Below are positions 1 to 11,335 of a stretch of DNA of 64,000 bases, piece after piece. Source of the DNA: Saturnia japonica (taxonomy: Eukaryota; Arthropoda; Insecta; Lepidoptera; Saturniidae); NCBI GenBank assembly GCA_033032175.1, contig CM065309.1, positions 7,316,001 to 7,380,000 of the forward strand, written 5' to 3'. Position 1 is the stretch's first letter; every line of letters starts with the position of its first letter. Below the pieces are notes generated by a model that was not told where the DNA came from, searched no databases, and was given only the letters and a program-made list of their open reading frames with translations. The position numbers and the translations under genes are program-made.

Positions 1-1761
1 GCTCCATATGAGCCTTGTATGCGAGGATTTCGCGTATCTCATGCTCACGAGTGAGCGATAACATAAGGTCATCCATTGTGGTGGCGCGGGACGCTGGAGC
101 GCGTGGTGCTGGGGCGCGGGGCGCTGGAGCGCGGGGCGCGGGGATGTCCATAGCCATAAGGGGCTGTGGTTTGGGGGCCCATGCGTTCTGAGTCGAACGC
201 ACGGGTTTGGGCTGCACCTGGGGTGCGGGGGGGCCTACGGTCGCCTGAGTGCGGCGGGGGGCAGGGAGGGACGGAAAGACCTCTGGATTGAGCAGAGGTT
301 GCTGCGCCCGGGACCCTGAGGCGGGGGGTGCCCGCTGAGGGGCAGCCTGCCCAGGCGGCGGGGGTGCATGGTGTGCGGGGCCTTGGGGCATCCGCGAAAG
401 TTCGCAGGATGTCCCTCCTCCCTGCATAGTACGCAGCTCGGGGGGGTGTTAGAGTCACGCTGACGCGTGCACTCCCTGGTTGGGTGGTCTTCGAGGCACT
501 TAACGCACCTCGGACGAAGGAAGCAGTTGCGGGCAGAGTGTCCGTACAACTGGCAGTTGTGGCATTGGGAGGGCTTCGAATTTTTGTATGGAGGCTCTAC
601 GGTTATTCCGGAGAGCTCGCATACAATTTCCAAATTGAATATTTTTTTGCCCTCAGGCGTTTTATCTAAAATTAACACGAGCATTGGAAGGGCTCGTTTC
701 TCTTTATTGTACATCCGATGTACCTCTCGGATGGGGAATTTTTGGGCTTCTATGGAGGCAAAGACTTCCTCTGGTGATATCTCGACGGGGATACGCCGAA
801 GCACAACCCGTAAGACACGCTCCTCTTCGAGGGCGTAAGTGTAGTAGGGAATGTTCCTACTACGGAGGAGGGTGGTCAATCTGCGATGGCAGTTTGACGT
901 GCTCATCGTCAGGGAGATACCTGTCGCGGTATTACGGGCTTTGGTGTAGCCTATTTTTAGTGTTTTGAGCTCATTGGTGAGCTTTGTCCAGACAGTTTTG
1001 TCGTGGATAATTATCGGAGGGGGTTTTTGCTTTTTCCCGACGATCGGTTCGTCGGTATTGGAGGAGGGTGCGGGGGCGGCGGAGCCGTTCGTCGTTTTGG
1101 TTGTTTTAGCCGCGTTTTCCTCAACGGGGATATCACGGGGCGCGCGTTTGCGGGATTTGACGACCGTGAATTCGTCATTTTCCGCGGTAGGTTCGGTCGG
1201 GATTAGGACCGGTTCTTGGAAGTGGAGCGAGAGTTCCATTTCCGAGGAGGGGGTTGGACTTAATGGGGCATCCATATCTGTTTCGGCTGGAAGGGCCGAA
1301 AAAGAGTTGGACACCGGTGTTGATTTTGTTGCCGCGGGGGCAACGGGTTTAGCGGGGCGGCCATAGGGACCGGGGGTAAAAGATCGCTGTTGCGATTTTG
1401 CTCGGGACTTAGGGGCGTGGCTCGCGCTTGCGAGGTTAGTGGGGTGGGGGTACTCGGTCGCAGGGACCGAGGCGGGTCGCGTGAAGCCGGGTGGCGCGGC
1501 GGCGGGTGAGATCGCGGCGGAGGTGGAGGGGATGGCGTGCGCGGTAACGGCGCTCTGGTTGGCTGACGGCGGACGTAGCGAGTCCGCCATCTGTGACCTA
1601 CTTCTATACTCATTGCTGAGCTCGAGCATGTGGAGGGACATAAAATTAACTAGGCGCTGGTTTTCGGCTTCCAGCTGCCTAAAACGCGCTTCTAACTCGG
1701 CGTATTTTAATTCGGCCATCGCGGTGGCGGTTTGGAGGTCGGGGGAGTGAATTTTATTCAC
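1..1761 (-). pseudogene. Jockey ORF1, gag-like nucleic-acid-binding protein, frameshifted and cut by the window edge
   Basis: An open frame of 508 codons runs from ATG at 1761 to 235. Residues about 15-55 look like a coiled coil (ELEARFRQLEAENQRL). A Pro/Ser/Ala-rich stretch follows, then a domain (about 311-395, RRIPVEISPEEV) that usually precedes the knuckles. Three zinc knuckles follow: CHNCQLYGHSARNC (523-564), CVKCLEDHPTREC (468-506) and CVLCREEGHPANFRGC (387-434). In this family ORF1 coats the LINE RNA. Just after the third knuckle (about 370-386) the reading shifts by one base. The expected Ala/Pro-rich tail and the following acidic segment (MDDLMLSLTREHEIRE) then continue in another minus-strand frame to base 1. 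The 508-codon protein therefore has a false C-terminus. Whether the indel is real or a sequencing error cannot be told here. The rest of the frame is intact, suggesting a young copy. Confidence 0.88.
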
Positions 1762-2520
1762 CTCCCTGCCTGGAGGGCAGGGGGGTACGCCGAATGAATT
1801 TAACGGGCTATCCGAGCCCGGAGCAATGAGACCTGTGTGTCACGGTGTAATGAAACACAGGAAAGGACCTATCGTTTCCCTAGGGGAGTCCCTAGCAGTC
1901 TTGTGGCAGAGGACGCAGGCCGGTATATACCGTGGCTCCGCCCAAACAACCACAAGGATGGATGGTAAGGATAGGAAGGGTTGGGTAGGAGACACCTGGG
2001 GCTTAACTATGCAAAAAGGCAAAGGCTAAGATTCCCAGGCCCGTCCGAGTTATCGTTTACCTCAGAAGGAAGTAACCGGAGAGCGCTCGGGTCACGCCCC
2101 GTTCGTCTTCGTTAGCACCGTTAGGTATCCGACGAACGACCACTAAACCGTGGATTTGCGTGTCTTTTGAAACAGGATTTCGCGCTGAAAAGCGCGTTTA
2201 TTATCGTACTGAAAAGTACGGTTTTTTCGTGTGCACCGAAGTGCTACACGAAATGTGCGAGCGAGACGGCGCTATGCGCGCAACGAGTACCTAGATACTC
2301 GCTACACAACAATACACCGACCTCGCTATAAGACGCGGTATGAAAAGCTTAAAAAACTAGCTTAGAACTGTGTACTCTGTATCGGCAGGCCTAGGACCGG
2401 GTCCGTGGATCAGGGTAAACAAGTTTGTACACTAGTTTAAGCAGAGCGCGAAATTCAGAGAGCGATCGAGAGCGCGAGCGGACACGTCCGTTCACGTCAG
2501 CGGTCGAAATCGGAATCCGC

Positions 2521-2528
2521 ACTTAGTA

Positions 2529-2605
<77 letters not shown>

Positions 2606-2692
2606 CTGACAACACTGTTAGCCTTAGGGGCCCTATCGTCAAACAGAGCCGCTGCGGCTTTTACAGCTTCACCGGACTTGATACTTAGTACC
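2521..2692. repeat. 10-bp target-site duplication pair ACTTAGTACC
   Basis: Identical copies at 2521-2530 and 2683-2692 flank the nested Jockey fragment. Flanking bases on either side of the pair do not match, so the duplication is exactly 10 bp. The sequence on both outer sides belongs to the Jockey leader. Confidence 0.88.
2531..2682 (-). mobile_element. 5'-truncated Jockey 3' end with 71-nt poly(A), nested in the Jockey leader
   Basis: On the minus strand, 81 bases of the Jockey 3'UTR end (2682-2602, including GTAAAAGCC and ATAGGGCCCCTAAGG, ending GTCAGTTCT) are followed by an uninterrupted A-run of 71 (T-run 2601-2531 on plus). The same 3' end occurs at 9352, 24296, 28575 and 35112. The insertion is bounded by perfect 10-bp direct repeats ACTTAGTACC at 2521-2530 and 2683-2692, the target-site duplication expected of a LINE. 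The pure tail and perfect repeats indicate a very recent event. It must post-date the surrounding Jockey copy. Confidence 0.9.
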
Positions 2693-2785
2693 GCGGAGCG
2701 CGGCCTTTTATGCCGCTCGACGGGGCGGCAAAGCGGGTCTTGATGGAGGGGCGACAGTGCGGCATGAGTACGAAGTCCCCTCCAT

Positions 2786-3024
2786 GGCAAAATGTGTTTC
2801 TTATTATCTATATCTCTATTGGTTATACAAAACTATATTCGTGTGCTGAAACTAAAAGGTTTTCTAATAATTTAACAATAACTTAAAAATAATACATTTA
2901 ACGGCTATAAATACGATATAAACTAAACATATAGTGCGTCTCACTCGCACTTGTGGCGCGATCTCGCTCTTGTGACAGGCCACGCCTACTGAGGCGTTTG
3001 CGCTGTTTTCCTGCTATCCTGCAC
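2786..3024. other. Unassigned sequence between Jockey and mariner
   Basis: Short AT-rich stretch ending in a GC-richer segment (2937-3010, with CTCACTCGCACTTGTGGCG). The GC-rich part abuts the broken end of the mariner fragment and may be a separate insertion. No reading frame or known motif. Confidence 0.4.
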
Positions 3025-3276
3025 AACTGATATGCCGATCAAGCACCACTTTTTTAAAAGTGGCGTCCATTTTATTTGTAACAAGGCGACCAGAGCGAGG
3101 TGAATCTTTAACATCAAAATTTCCAGACTGAAAACGTTTGAACCAACTTTGTGCTACTCTTACTAACACTGCACTAGGTCCATAAACATCACAAATTTTT
3201 TTCGCTACTTGAGTTGCATTTTCCCCTTATTTTCTAATAAAATTATATATCGAATTTCTTCATAAGATTCACTCAT
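3025..3276 (-). pseudogene. mariner transposase, N-terminal fragment
   Basis: Minus-strand reading from an ATG at 3276 begins MSESYEEIRYIILLENK. After one frameshift near 3226 it continues to a segment with YGPSAVLVRVAQSWFKR and SGNFDVKDSPRSGR, then a stop near 3025. This is the helix-turn-helix DNA-binding half of a mariner (Tc1/mariner superfamily) transposase, about 80 of some 345 residues. The catalytic DD34D half is absent, so it cannot transpose. The AT-rich sequence upstream (3277-3425) is probably the element's 5' non-coding part. I did not find a matching inverted repeat pair. The wording of the motif resembles mariners known from silk moths, but the subfamily is not established. Confidence 0.85.
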
Positions 3277-3464
3277 TTTTACAGAAAGAAAAACAAATGA
3301 AAAATAGCGGAAAACAACTTTTTTTCCTCTTTTTTTAATTTTTTAAATTTCTTTATAATGTTAACCTCTTTAATGTTACCAAAGTCAGCCAGATACAAAT
3401 TTTATAACAATTTTATACCTTAGTGATGCTAAAACACTATTTCTCCGACCTAATATTATGTGAT

Positions 3465-3628
3465 CTTTAGAAGATAGATATATGCTCTCGCTGACTTTTT
3501 TGTTACAATTAGTTGCAGAGAGGCAAAAATTTTTGTTTTAAGTACAATACATACTTTCATAGGCATTTAGCAAATGGCTGTTATTTTGACATTACATACA
3601 GACATTTAATTATATTTATTTGTAGGGA
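3465..3628 (+). repeat. Internally deleted copy of SINE-like family A
   Basis: Contains the family's 'TTTAGAAGATAGATATATGC' start-side segment and its 3' side (CATTTAGCAAATGGCTGTTATTTTGAC...TTGTAG) with the central part missing. Compare 4133-4630 and 38541-39035. Confidence 0.6.
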
Positions 3629-4132
3629 TATATGCCTACATATGCTTTTAGATACAGTAATACCATTTTATATATGACTTCAAATTTCGATAACCATTTT
3701 ACTGTTTTTACATGTCAATCTGCAAAGTTGCATCGAGCGTGTCTATTTCAATTTCAAATGATTGTCGTGCAGTAACAATGGAAGCGATTACAATTTTGCC
3801 CTACAGCGGAATGTTAGCCTGAACGCGTAAAATTGTGATTTAAAAAGTGTTCCGCTGACTGCCAGTATTTGATAGCCTCGTCGCTAGTGTGAAGCGTTTT
3901 CAACTCTTTTATTATGCCAACTTGTAAATTGGTAAAAACTAAATAGTAAATATTATTTACATAAAAATAGCTTAATATGTTATTTGTATAATGTATGCAC
4001 TGTATTTTTGATTTATAGATTTACGGTTCGCTTTTCATTGCAATATAAGAAAATTATTTCCGTCGATAATTCAAATCTATAACAAGCACGTAAATTAATT
4101 CGTAACGTATATTTTAGTTTATTGTATCTATA

Positions 4133-4624
4133 TGTACCCGCGGCTTCGCTCACGTAGACTAAAGAATGCCATCCTACCCCGCTCCCGCCTATTTTAAAGA
4201 CAGAATTGTATATTGTGGGTGTTCCTTAGAAGATAGACATATAGCTTCCTGACTTTTTTGTAGGTCATTTAATGTCTACAATTTTGTCCTATATTAATTT
4301 GCTATATCTCTTACGGTTTACTCAGCGAAAGCAATTTAAGCGCGTGAATTGATTCACCATGACTAGTATTTTTTTTTTGCTCGGAATCCTGAATTTTTTT
4401 CTAAAATAAAAGTACCCTAAGTTACTCCTTATTACAACAGCTATCTGGTAGTCCGCCCGTCAAAGTCCCTTTAAAATCGATCCAACCGATTCGAAGATTA
4501 CCAAGACAAACAGGAAGACAATTTTTTTATTTTTTTTTGTTATATTTGTCGTATATACTTACGTACGCATTTAGTAAACAGCTGTTATTTTGGCATTACA
4601 AACAGACACTTCAATTTTATTAAT

Positions 4625-4630
<6 letters not shown>
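4133..4630 (+). mobile_element. SINE-like / RTE-end repeat, family A, nearly full copy
   Basis: Begins with CCCGCGGCTTCGCTCACGT, followed by TTTGCTATATCTCTTACGG, a middle AAAAGTACCCTAAGTTACTC, then AAAATCGATCCAACCGATTC and a tail ending ATTAATTGTA that runs into a (TA)n tract. Very similar copies lie at 8631-9056 and 38541-39035. No open reading frame. Repeats with this 'cgcggcttcgct...gtccaaccgtttcgg' wording are abundant in Lepidoptera and are often linked to RTE-type LINE 3' ends; that link is inference. Confidence 0.75.

Positions 4631-4660
<30 letters not shown>
4630..4660. repeat. (TA)n microsatellite
   Basis: Pure alternating TA of about 30 bases immediately after the family A tail at 4630, likely expanded from the element's simple 3' tail. 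Confidence 0.9.
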
Positions 4661-4662
<2 letters not shown>

Positions 4663-6340
4663 TAATATTTTATATATCAAAATAAATTATTAATATATTA
4701 TGTTAATATATATATTATATTATGTTAATATATTAAGCAGTCTAATGACAAGAGAAATAAACGGGAAATATTTCCTCACAAGTTCCATAAATTTATTTTC
4801 AGAAGCTATGCACCTATATACGCCGTAACAATAAATATATATCTTATTTACCTATATAACTAACTTGAGATTTCGATATTTGAAAGTAAAGCCAGAGTAA
4901 GAGTAATCTTTATAGCTGTTTTACAAAACAAACGATATGTTTTGAGGAAGAATGAGTAGTTTCTGCGTAAGTAAACTTTTAGAAAAGTTGAAAAATTAAA
5001 AGAATAGACGACTTTAATAATTCTTAAACAGATTTATTATATTTTATACAATCATTGTAAGTTAAGATTTTTTTTGTCAATCACATCATATATACTTTTC
5101 GAGTAGGTACGGTAATATTAATATTATTTATACATACACTATTACTGACTCAGAGTTCTTATTATGTATCATCTTACTAAGTTAGAAGCTTAAGAATTTT
5201 TAAGAAATTTAAGAATATCAAACTATTTTTTACAAACAGGAACCCGTTTAAAGCAAAATAAATTACACATACAGATCCAATTATGTCGATTAATAAAATA
5301 CTCTGTCTAAATTTAAAAAAAATGCTGACTGAACAGATATAAGTATATTGTTATAAGAAAATAACGAATTATATTATATTAATTTTGTATATTTTTGGAA
5401 TCATGAATTGAATACAAAATAGAAAGCTTGTCTATATAGTTAGAGAGACAAAAATATTCTTTAAAACACTTCTTTAACAACAAAATTGGAGTAAATGTAA
5501 ACATTTTCAAGAGCTAGCAAATAAACTTCCGTATTTTATTCAAATTCTATTACATTGAATTAAATAAAAATATTTAACCATTTTTTTATCCTCTCAAGTC
5601 GCATTGGCAAAGGAACACAGACTTAATCTAGAGCACAGAGACGCAGAAGTTTACATTCCAGATAAGTTTACATTAGTGATTCATTTACAGTTCAAGAAAA
5701 CTAGCTTATAAAGTAACTAAACTATGTATGTATTGAGAAATAATTTATAGCCACTTACGTGTACATCCATTTCAATTACAATATTTGAGTTTGTTTATTT
5801 TATTTTATTATTATCTAAGTACGTTACTGTCTAATGTATGCTTACAGATTAAAACGAATTTATTTTATATTGCTTAAGAGTTGAGAAGACAGTTGATCGA
5901 ATTAATGTCATTGATAATAACTACAAAATTACTATGATCAAAATTATCATGCACTATTTTTTTAAATAACATTTGTATTCATGAAAGAGCGGCATTAACC
6001 CCAATCATTGCACTAGCCTACAGCTGTATTGATGTTATTTTCAAAGAACAATAAATTTACCGGTTTTCTATTTTTTCACTACACATTGATACCTTAAATG
6101 GTATTAAAGCGTTGCAAGTTTTTTTACTTTTTCTTTCACCGTCAGTTAATAATATCAATATTAGTTGTAAATACACGAATTGCAAAAAAATCGATAGTAA
6201 ATAGTATAGCTCGAACTGGGAACCTTCGAATCGGTAATCTACGGTTTAACCATTTGATCGTCTCTATTTCAACTTAACTATGTATTTATCAACTTTCATA
6301 CATTCTATGTAAGTTACATATTATGTATCTAATTATTAAA
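4661..6340. other. AT-rich stretch without recognised genes
   Basis: No reading frame of note, no inverted-repeat pair and no recognisable LINE protein relic. Short A/T runs and a palindromic TATATTATATTATG tract near 4690-4735 only. Confidence 0.5.
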
Positions 6341-6940
6341 ACTAGCGGTTTGTCCTCGGCTCCCCATGCGTTTGATATTATGCAGTAGTTATTCACATCC
6401 CATAAATATTTTTTAAAGTTATTATTAACAGTTCATGTTCTTCCCGTGTACAATTTTAATCAAAATTGATTGAGGATATATTAAAAATGTTTTTTTTTTT
6501 AACATATTTATGAAATTATTGTTGGCGATTCTCCTAGACTAACAGTTATGAATTCACATACACATTCCATCTATGAACTTTAGTTATAAGCAAATGATAA
6601 AATTAATACAAATTAAATTTTTGTGCGTTTTTTATATATTTTTGACAATCTTTATAGCCTAGCAATTATGGAATGACTTATAATTTCAGTGTACAAAAAT
6701 TGATAAAAATCAGTTAAGAATTGAAGAAAATATTTTCATTTGGAAATTCTTTTTTTTACGTTTTCTGAAAGTTATATTGAAAATTCTTATACCCTATAAA
6801 CTGACCAATAACATAAACATCCCGTGTATAAAATTTCATATGAATCGGTCAAGCCGTTTTTAAGTTAAATCCGGACATACAAAAAGACAGACAACAATTT
6901 TTTTTTAGGGCATATTTGTAATCAGTATGTCTATAAGTCT
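6341..6940 (+). repeat. SINE-like repeat, family D
   Basis: Opens AACTAGCGGTTTGTCCTCGGC and closes with 'AAAATTTCATATGAATCGGTC', 'AAGCCGTTTTTAAGT' and a run of T. The closing wording (…ATGAATCGGTC-AGCCGTTT…) is the same type as at 30095-30160. The middle is AT-rich and without a reading frame. Probably an old, decayed retroposon; class not certain. Confidence 0.5.
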
Positions 6941-8590
6941 ATCAGGAAATTTTGATTTAATGTAAAGACAGAACTAAAGTTTTACTAACACAGACTAAAC
7001 TACTATACCATCATGAGCCATTCTTCATTGTAGTCATCTTCATTGTTTGCAACGAGTGGTCATTACGAATTTACGTCCATCTGTTAATTATTAATCAATA
7101 TACAATTTTTATAGATTATAATAATTATTCAAGAAATATGGTTCTGCGAGTGTAATTTTTATTTCACTTTTTTACAATCTATTTTTATCTATTAACTCTA
7201 AAAAGTTTGGAATCTTGCTCTTATCCACAACTAGTTGTAAAAAGGTATAAATTCATAAAATGTTGGATTGTATAAACCATTGGAAGTTATTATATTAGTC
7301 CGAGATTTAACAATTTGCGAAATAAAAAGATGGAAACTGCGAAAAAGAATCAACAAATTGATGCCAGACTCAAGCCTGCCTTCACTTATGGCAAATGGAA
7401 AAGTAAATCGTAAAACAACATAGTCATCATGAGAGATTAGACAGCAAGACAAATGAGTGTACGTACATTACACACATTGTACTTGGCGTATTGTTCTCAA
7501 AGCGACTAGAATGTTCTTTTTACTTTTTCCCTTTTTTATTGCTCCATTTGCGCCAAGCTGGGCTTGCCTCTACCTCTCTGTGTTCCCTATGGAGCTTTAA
7601 TTAGGGTAGCCACACGACTAATTGAATAAAAACATTGCATAATTAAGTAAGGGAGTAACGTTGGTCGGTTTTCTATGTCAGTATAGAAATACGTGAGTAA
7701 ATGGTGTTCTGAAAATGTATATTGCTGTATTACAAATATACAAACTAAGTATTTAGACATAGGTATCTTTGTAAAAGATTTAAGCATATAGATCGATTTT
7801 TATTCTACGCAATGACTTCCTTATAATAAAATATCATTGATTCTTCGGTAACTTAAACGACTCGGTGAATTACATTTAGAAATATTAATTTATCAAATTA
7901 TTACATAACTGTTAAATTAATAAAATTAATTCAACATCATAAATGTAAAAGTTTTATTTTATATAATAAAATATTGTGACCTCCTGTTACTAAAAGAAAG
8001 TGTATTTTTGATAATTTATTTCGGATTTATTACCTACTGTTATATAATTTATTGTTTCAATGTGCGATAAGATGTTCCAAAGCTAATTTTCAAACAAATT
8101 GGAGAGACATTATGCGTAATATTTTTTTTTAATATATCAAAATATTACATCGAAACCGGTAAACAATATGGTTGTGTTTCGTAATAAAATAACCAGTAAA
8201 GCACACTTTATGAACTCATAAAATACAGCGGCGAGGTTTAAAGTTCACGGAAAGGCCGCGGTCGTAATGAATTAAAATACTTCGAGCACAGGTCGTTTAC
8301 TAAAAGTTGATGTACTTATACAAATGCCTGACCAAAACAGGACCCCCCTGTAATCGTATATTTAATGGTTCCCATAATGACCTCGTAAAGTAGTTACTGC
8401 CATGGGCCGTTTCATAAATACTGAACTTCACTCGCGTGAACGTAGAGTTTTCATTTTTTGTTCACAAATTTGAATTTATTATGAAAATACCACGCGGTAT
8501 GTACATGTTCACAGACTATTAATAAAAAGTTAAGCTTACTCGTAGGTAGGTACAGTACAATTTGAAATTGAAGTTGATAAAATGTGTATT
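6941..8590. other. AT-rich stretch without recognised genes
   Basis: Minus-strand open stretches of 60-73 codons around 7231-7452 and 7587-7787 have no recognisable motifs and biased composition. I see no gene. Confidence 0.5.
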
Positions 8591-8594
8591 GTTA

Positions 8595-8611
8595 TGTGTG
8601 TGTGTGTGTGT
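8595..8611. repeat. (TG)n microsatellite
   Basis: Eight alternating TG units just upstream of the family A repeat at 8631. Confidence 0.85.
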
Positions 8612-8630
8612 AAAGTGTGTATATTTATGA

Positions 8631-9056
8631 CTACTTATGCCCGCGACTTCGTTCACGTGGACTACAGAATGCCGTCAAGACGTCAATCGGGCATACGCGC
8701 GAATCGTGCTGTCACCACTCACGGTTTTATGCTCAATGTGGGTGATCCTTACATTTAATGTCTACAATTATGTAGTGTAGTGTAGATTAATTTGTCATAT
8801 CTCATATGGTTTACTCAGTGTAAGCCATTTAAGCACCCTAATTAACTCACCATGACCAGATTTTTTTTAATTTGCGCGGAGTCCTTTTTATTTTTCTAAA
8901 AGCAAAGTAGCCTAAGTTACTCCTTATAACATCAGCTATCTGCTAGTGAAATGTTTTAGATATCGATATACTTTCATAATATGCATTTAGTAAAAAACTG
9001 TTATTTTTATAAATATTAAAAACAGACACTTCGATTTTATTACATAATTGTATAGA
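8631..9056 (+). mobile_element. SINE-like repeat, family A, second copy
   Basis: Starts CCCGCGACTTCGTTCACGTG and shares in order the segments TAATTTGTCATATCTCATATGG, CCATTTAAGCACCC, AAAGTAGCCTAAGTTACTCC and the tail TAATTGTATAGATT with 4133-4630 and 38541-39035. The 'GTCCAACCG' segment is deleted here. No coding capacity. Confidence 0.72.
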
Positions 9057-9351
9057 TTGGCAAAAGAGCGTGTTTGGATTCGTCACAATAATTGTAATGT
9101 AAAATCATGCTGGGTCCTGTATCAATGTTTTGTTGGTTTGATTTTTGTTTTAATCGAATTAATTAACCATTATAAAACTATTAATTGGATAATTCTATTA
9201 TTTTCACCATCACTCATTAAAATTCCAATGTTGGGCGAAGGCTTTCACACAACATTTTCCTACTTGTATTGTCCAGATCTATAACAGATCACCATCACCT
9301 CACCAGTACACGTCCGCTCCGCACTACGGTCGACTAGCTAATCTCCGCCAT

Positions 9352-9478
9352 ATTTTTAGAACTGACTATAATGTTAGCCTTAGGGGGCCCTGGAGCCTCT
9401 GAAGGCTTTTACAGCTTCACCAGACTTGCTTAGCCATATGCGCTCTTCTCTGTTATATAGGCGCTTGAGACGAAGTCA
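9352..9478 (-). mobile_element. Jockey LINE 3' end, truncated
   Basis: Minus strand reads GGTGAAGC...GTAAAAGCC...GGGCCCCCTAAGGCTAACATTATAGTCAGTTCTAAAAA, ending at 9352. It is the same 3' terminus as at 2602-2682, 24296-24382 and 28575-28650. Upstream similarity (GAGCGCATATGGC) to the 28.6-kb copy fades near 9478. It has a decayed A-tail, so older than the 2.5-kb insertion. Confidence 0.75.
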
Positions 9479-11114
9479 ATACATTGCCTTATGAAGTCAA
9501 TACTACATTACTCTTTCATATTTCTCTATCTATTAAGATTTCTGTTCAAATCTCCAAAAACTGGTCTATTTCATCTCGCCATCTTTTGCAAAGTTGACCA
9601 TCAAACTAACTCAACAAAGTCAGGTCTCCAAGCGGTTTAATAAAAATAAATACCTAACCTAACATTCTTAGTATTTTTAGTAGACTGATTTATTTATTTA
9701 TACCTGCAGACTCTTGGTGCATACACTTAAAAAACAACAGTATTATTACATTTCAAATGCATGATGTTTGGACTGATAACTTAATACTGAGTTCCTGACA
9801 GGTGTTTATATTATTCGTCTACATACATATTGCTTATCAGTTGTTAAATCCGACATTAAAAGGAAAATATTTACGAGTCTGAATATTTAAAATTCAATTT
9901 TAAAAGGAGACGGGTATTTCTAGGCCCAGAATGTAATTAGTTGAAATATGGTTTACAAAATCGAATATATTTTTGTTTTTTAAAATCGTACAATGTCATT
10001 AAAATTCACAATCAACAAAATAAGTCATCTAATAACTTTAAAAGATAATAAACATAACCCTTTTTGATATTAATCCTACTTCAAAATAGTTTCATTGAAT
10101 TTTATTACATTATTTCGCTTTTACGAAATATCCTTAATCTCTGCTTTTAGATTGCAAAAAATCCGCTTTTTTCAGTGATGGTTTGATAATGCATTAGCTA
10201 TTAATTTACACCATTTTCATATTTTTACATCGCTTTTTTTACCCAAGGCCAAGTCTGTATGAAAGAGTATCCGTCTCCTTTAATTGATTCGAGTGCACAA
10301 TTACCTATTCACATAATGTACTTTAGGATCCGGATTTCCGAATATAGAATTTAATATTGACGTAACACAATTTATGCATTACCGCATAATGGTGTGGATT
10401 TTGATTAATAAATACAGACGTGACGTGACCGAAACGATGCGACCCTTCAATCCATTTATCTTGTTAACCTCTTGTTAGCCACTGTTGTTTGCATATAAAT
10501 ATTTGACTAAATTTTATTTTTTAAACGTATTTTGTTCGTACAGCTCGTAATAGTTTAAAATAAAATACAATGTAATGTTCATTTATCACTTTTTAAAATC
10601 TCTAATGATCTGTGATCTATGTTTATATTTCAATGAAGAGTAAGCCTTTAAGATCGATCAATTCATTAAGCCATCAATGACCTTGAGCAGCTGAATCTAA
10701 AGTCGCTGAGCTTATACCCATAGTGGCACACTGTTTGCAGAACGTTATGTCAATAACAATAATCTTTAATTTAGTTCTGAACGTATAGTCGGTATATTCT
10801 ATCATCTTCACCTAAAACGCATAGGGTTGTAAGTCAAGATAAATGAAACTCAGTAATGATAGTTTTGACTCACGTTCACTTTCAAGTGGAAAAAAATTAT
10901 CCACTGAGTAGGTATAAAGAAAGACATAAATTGGTACCCGATTAATTATAGTTACTTCCCCGTCTTCTTTCCCTACCTTTCTTTTGCCCTTTTGATATAG
11001 CATGACTCCCACTTTATCCTTTACTTTTTGGTAAAAGTTTTCGCGCTGTTTTTCAATTTTTCCATCTAAAATTGCCTTAATGAAAGTATCTTAATGTATC
11101 AAGTGTCCAATCAT
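9479..11114. other. AT-rich stretch without recognised genes
   Basis: No coding or repeat signal that I can support. A 66-codon minus-strand frame at 10812-11012 has no recognisable motif. Confidence 0.45.
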
Positions 11115-11335
11115 CTTTCCTCTTCTTTGTTCTCTATGTTTTCCAAAAAATTCTCTTTGGTTTAGCGTCCATGTTTCGCTGCCATACAACGCCAGTCATA
11201 GTTCTTAATGAGCAGTTTAAATTTTACATTTGAACAGAGGTTTTTTTTCGTAATAGTTGTTAAGCCATTGCAATTCTTCCTAGTATGTATGTCAGATGAA
11301 CATCAGAGTCATGCGTTATCAGTCTGACCACGAAC
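11115..11335 (-). pseudogene. LINE reverse transcriptase, decayed C-terminal fragment
   Basis: Minus-strand reading contains KLLIKNY and, in a neighbouring frame, YGSETWTLN. That is the hallmark 'tYG(S/A)E(T/C)W' segment found after the reverse-transcriptase core in RTE-like LINEs. At least one frameshift separates the two. Only about 60 codons are recognisable, and no catalytic YADD box is present. Confidence 0.6.

Larger units (their letters stand above)
1..2785 (-). mobile_element. Jockey-clade non-LTR retrotransposon (LINE), 5' part
   Basis: A GC-rich block in an otherwise AT-rich window. Read on the minus strand it begins near 2785, runs through a leader of about 1 kb and enters ORF1 at 1761. 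ORF1 still runs at base 1, so ORF2 (endonuclease and reverse transcriptase) and the 3' end lie beyond the window. The leader is interrupted by a younger insertion at 2531-2682. Jockey elements move by target-primed reverse transcription and carry an internal promoter at their 5' end. The presence of a long 5' leader means this copy is not strongly 5'-truncated. The exact 5' end (about 2785) is judged only from the drop in GC content. Clade assignment rests on ORF1 knuckles and on ORF2 and 3'UTR relatives elsewhere in the window. Confidence 0.85.
1762..2785 (-). promoter_or_regulatory. Jockey 5' leader with presumed internal promoter
   Basis: GC-rich non-coding sequence directly upstream of the ORF1 ATG on the minus strand, with no long reading frame. 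It holds several short hairpin-like pairs, for example around GCGCGCTTTT/AAAAGCGCG near 2189 and CGTACTTTT/AAAAGTACG near 2210. LINEs of this clade are transcribed from an internal promoter in the first tens of bases, which would lie near 2740-2785 here. I see no TATA box. The leader is split by the insertion at 2531-2682; removing that insertion and one target repeat rejoins the leader smoothly at GGTACTAAGT. The promoter role is family knowledge, not seen directly. Confidence 0.55.

Noticed and set aside
467..1750. Several plus-strand frames of 60-133 codons over the Jockey ORF1
   Set aside because: Antisense shadows of the GC-rich ORF1; no independent motif.
2531..2682. Head-to-tail Jockey dimer
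   Set aside because: Perfect 10-bp target duplications flank the 152-bp piece, showing a separate insertion into the leader.
2497..2790. 97-codon minus-strand frame with a poly-lysine tract
   Set aside because: It reads through the LINE 3'UTR and the A-tail; not a gene.
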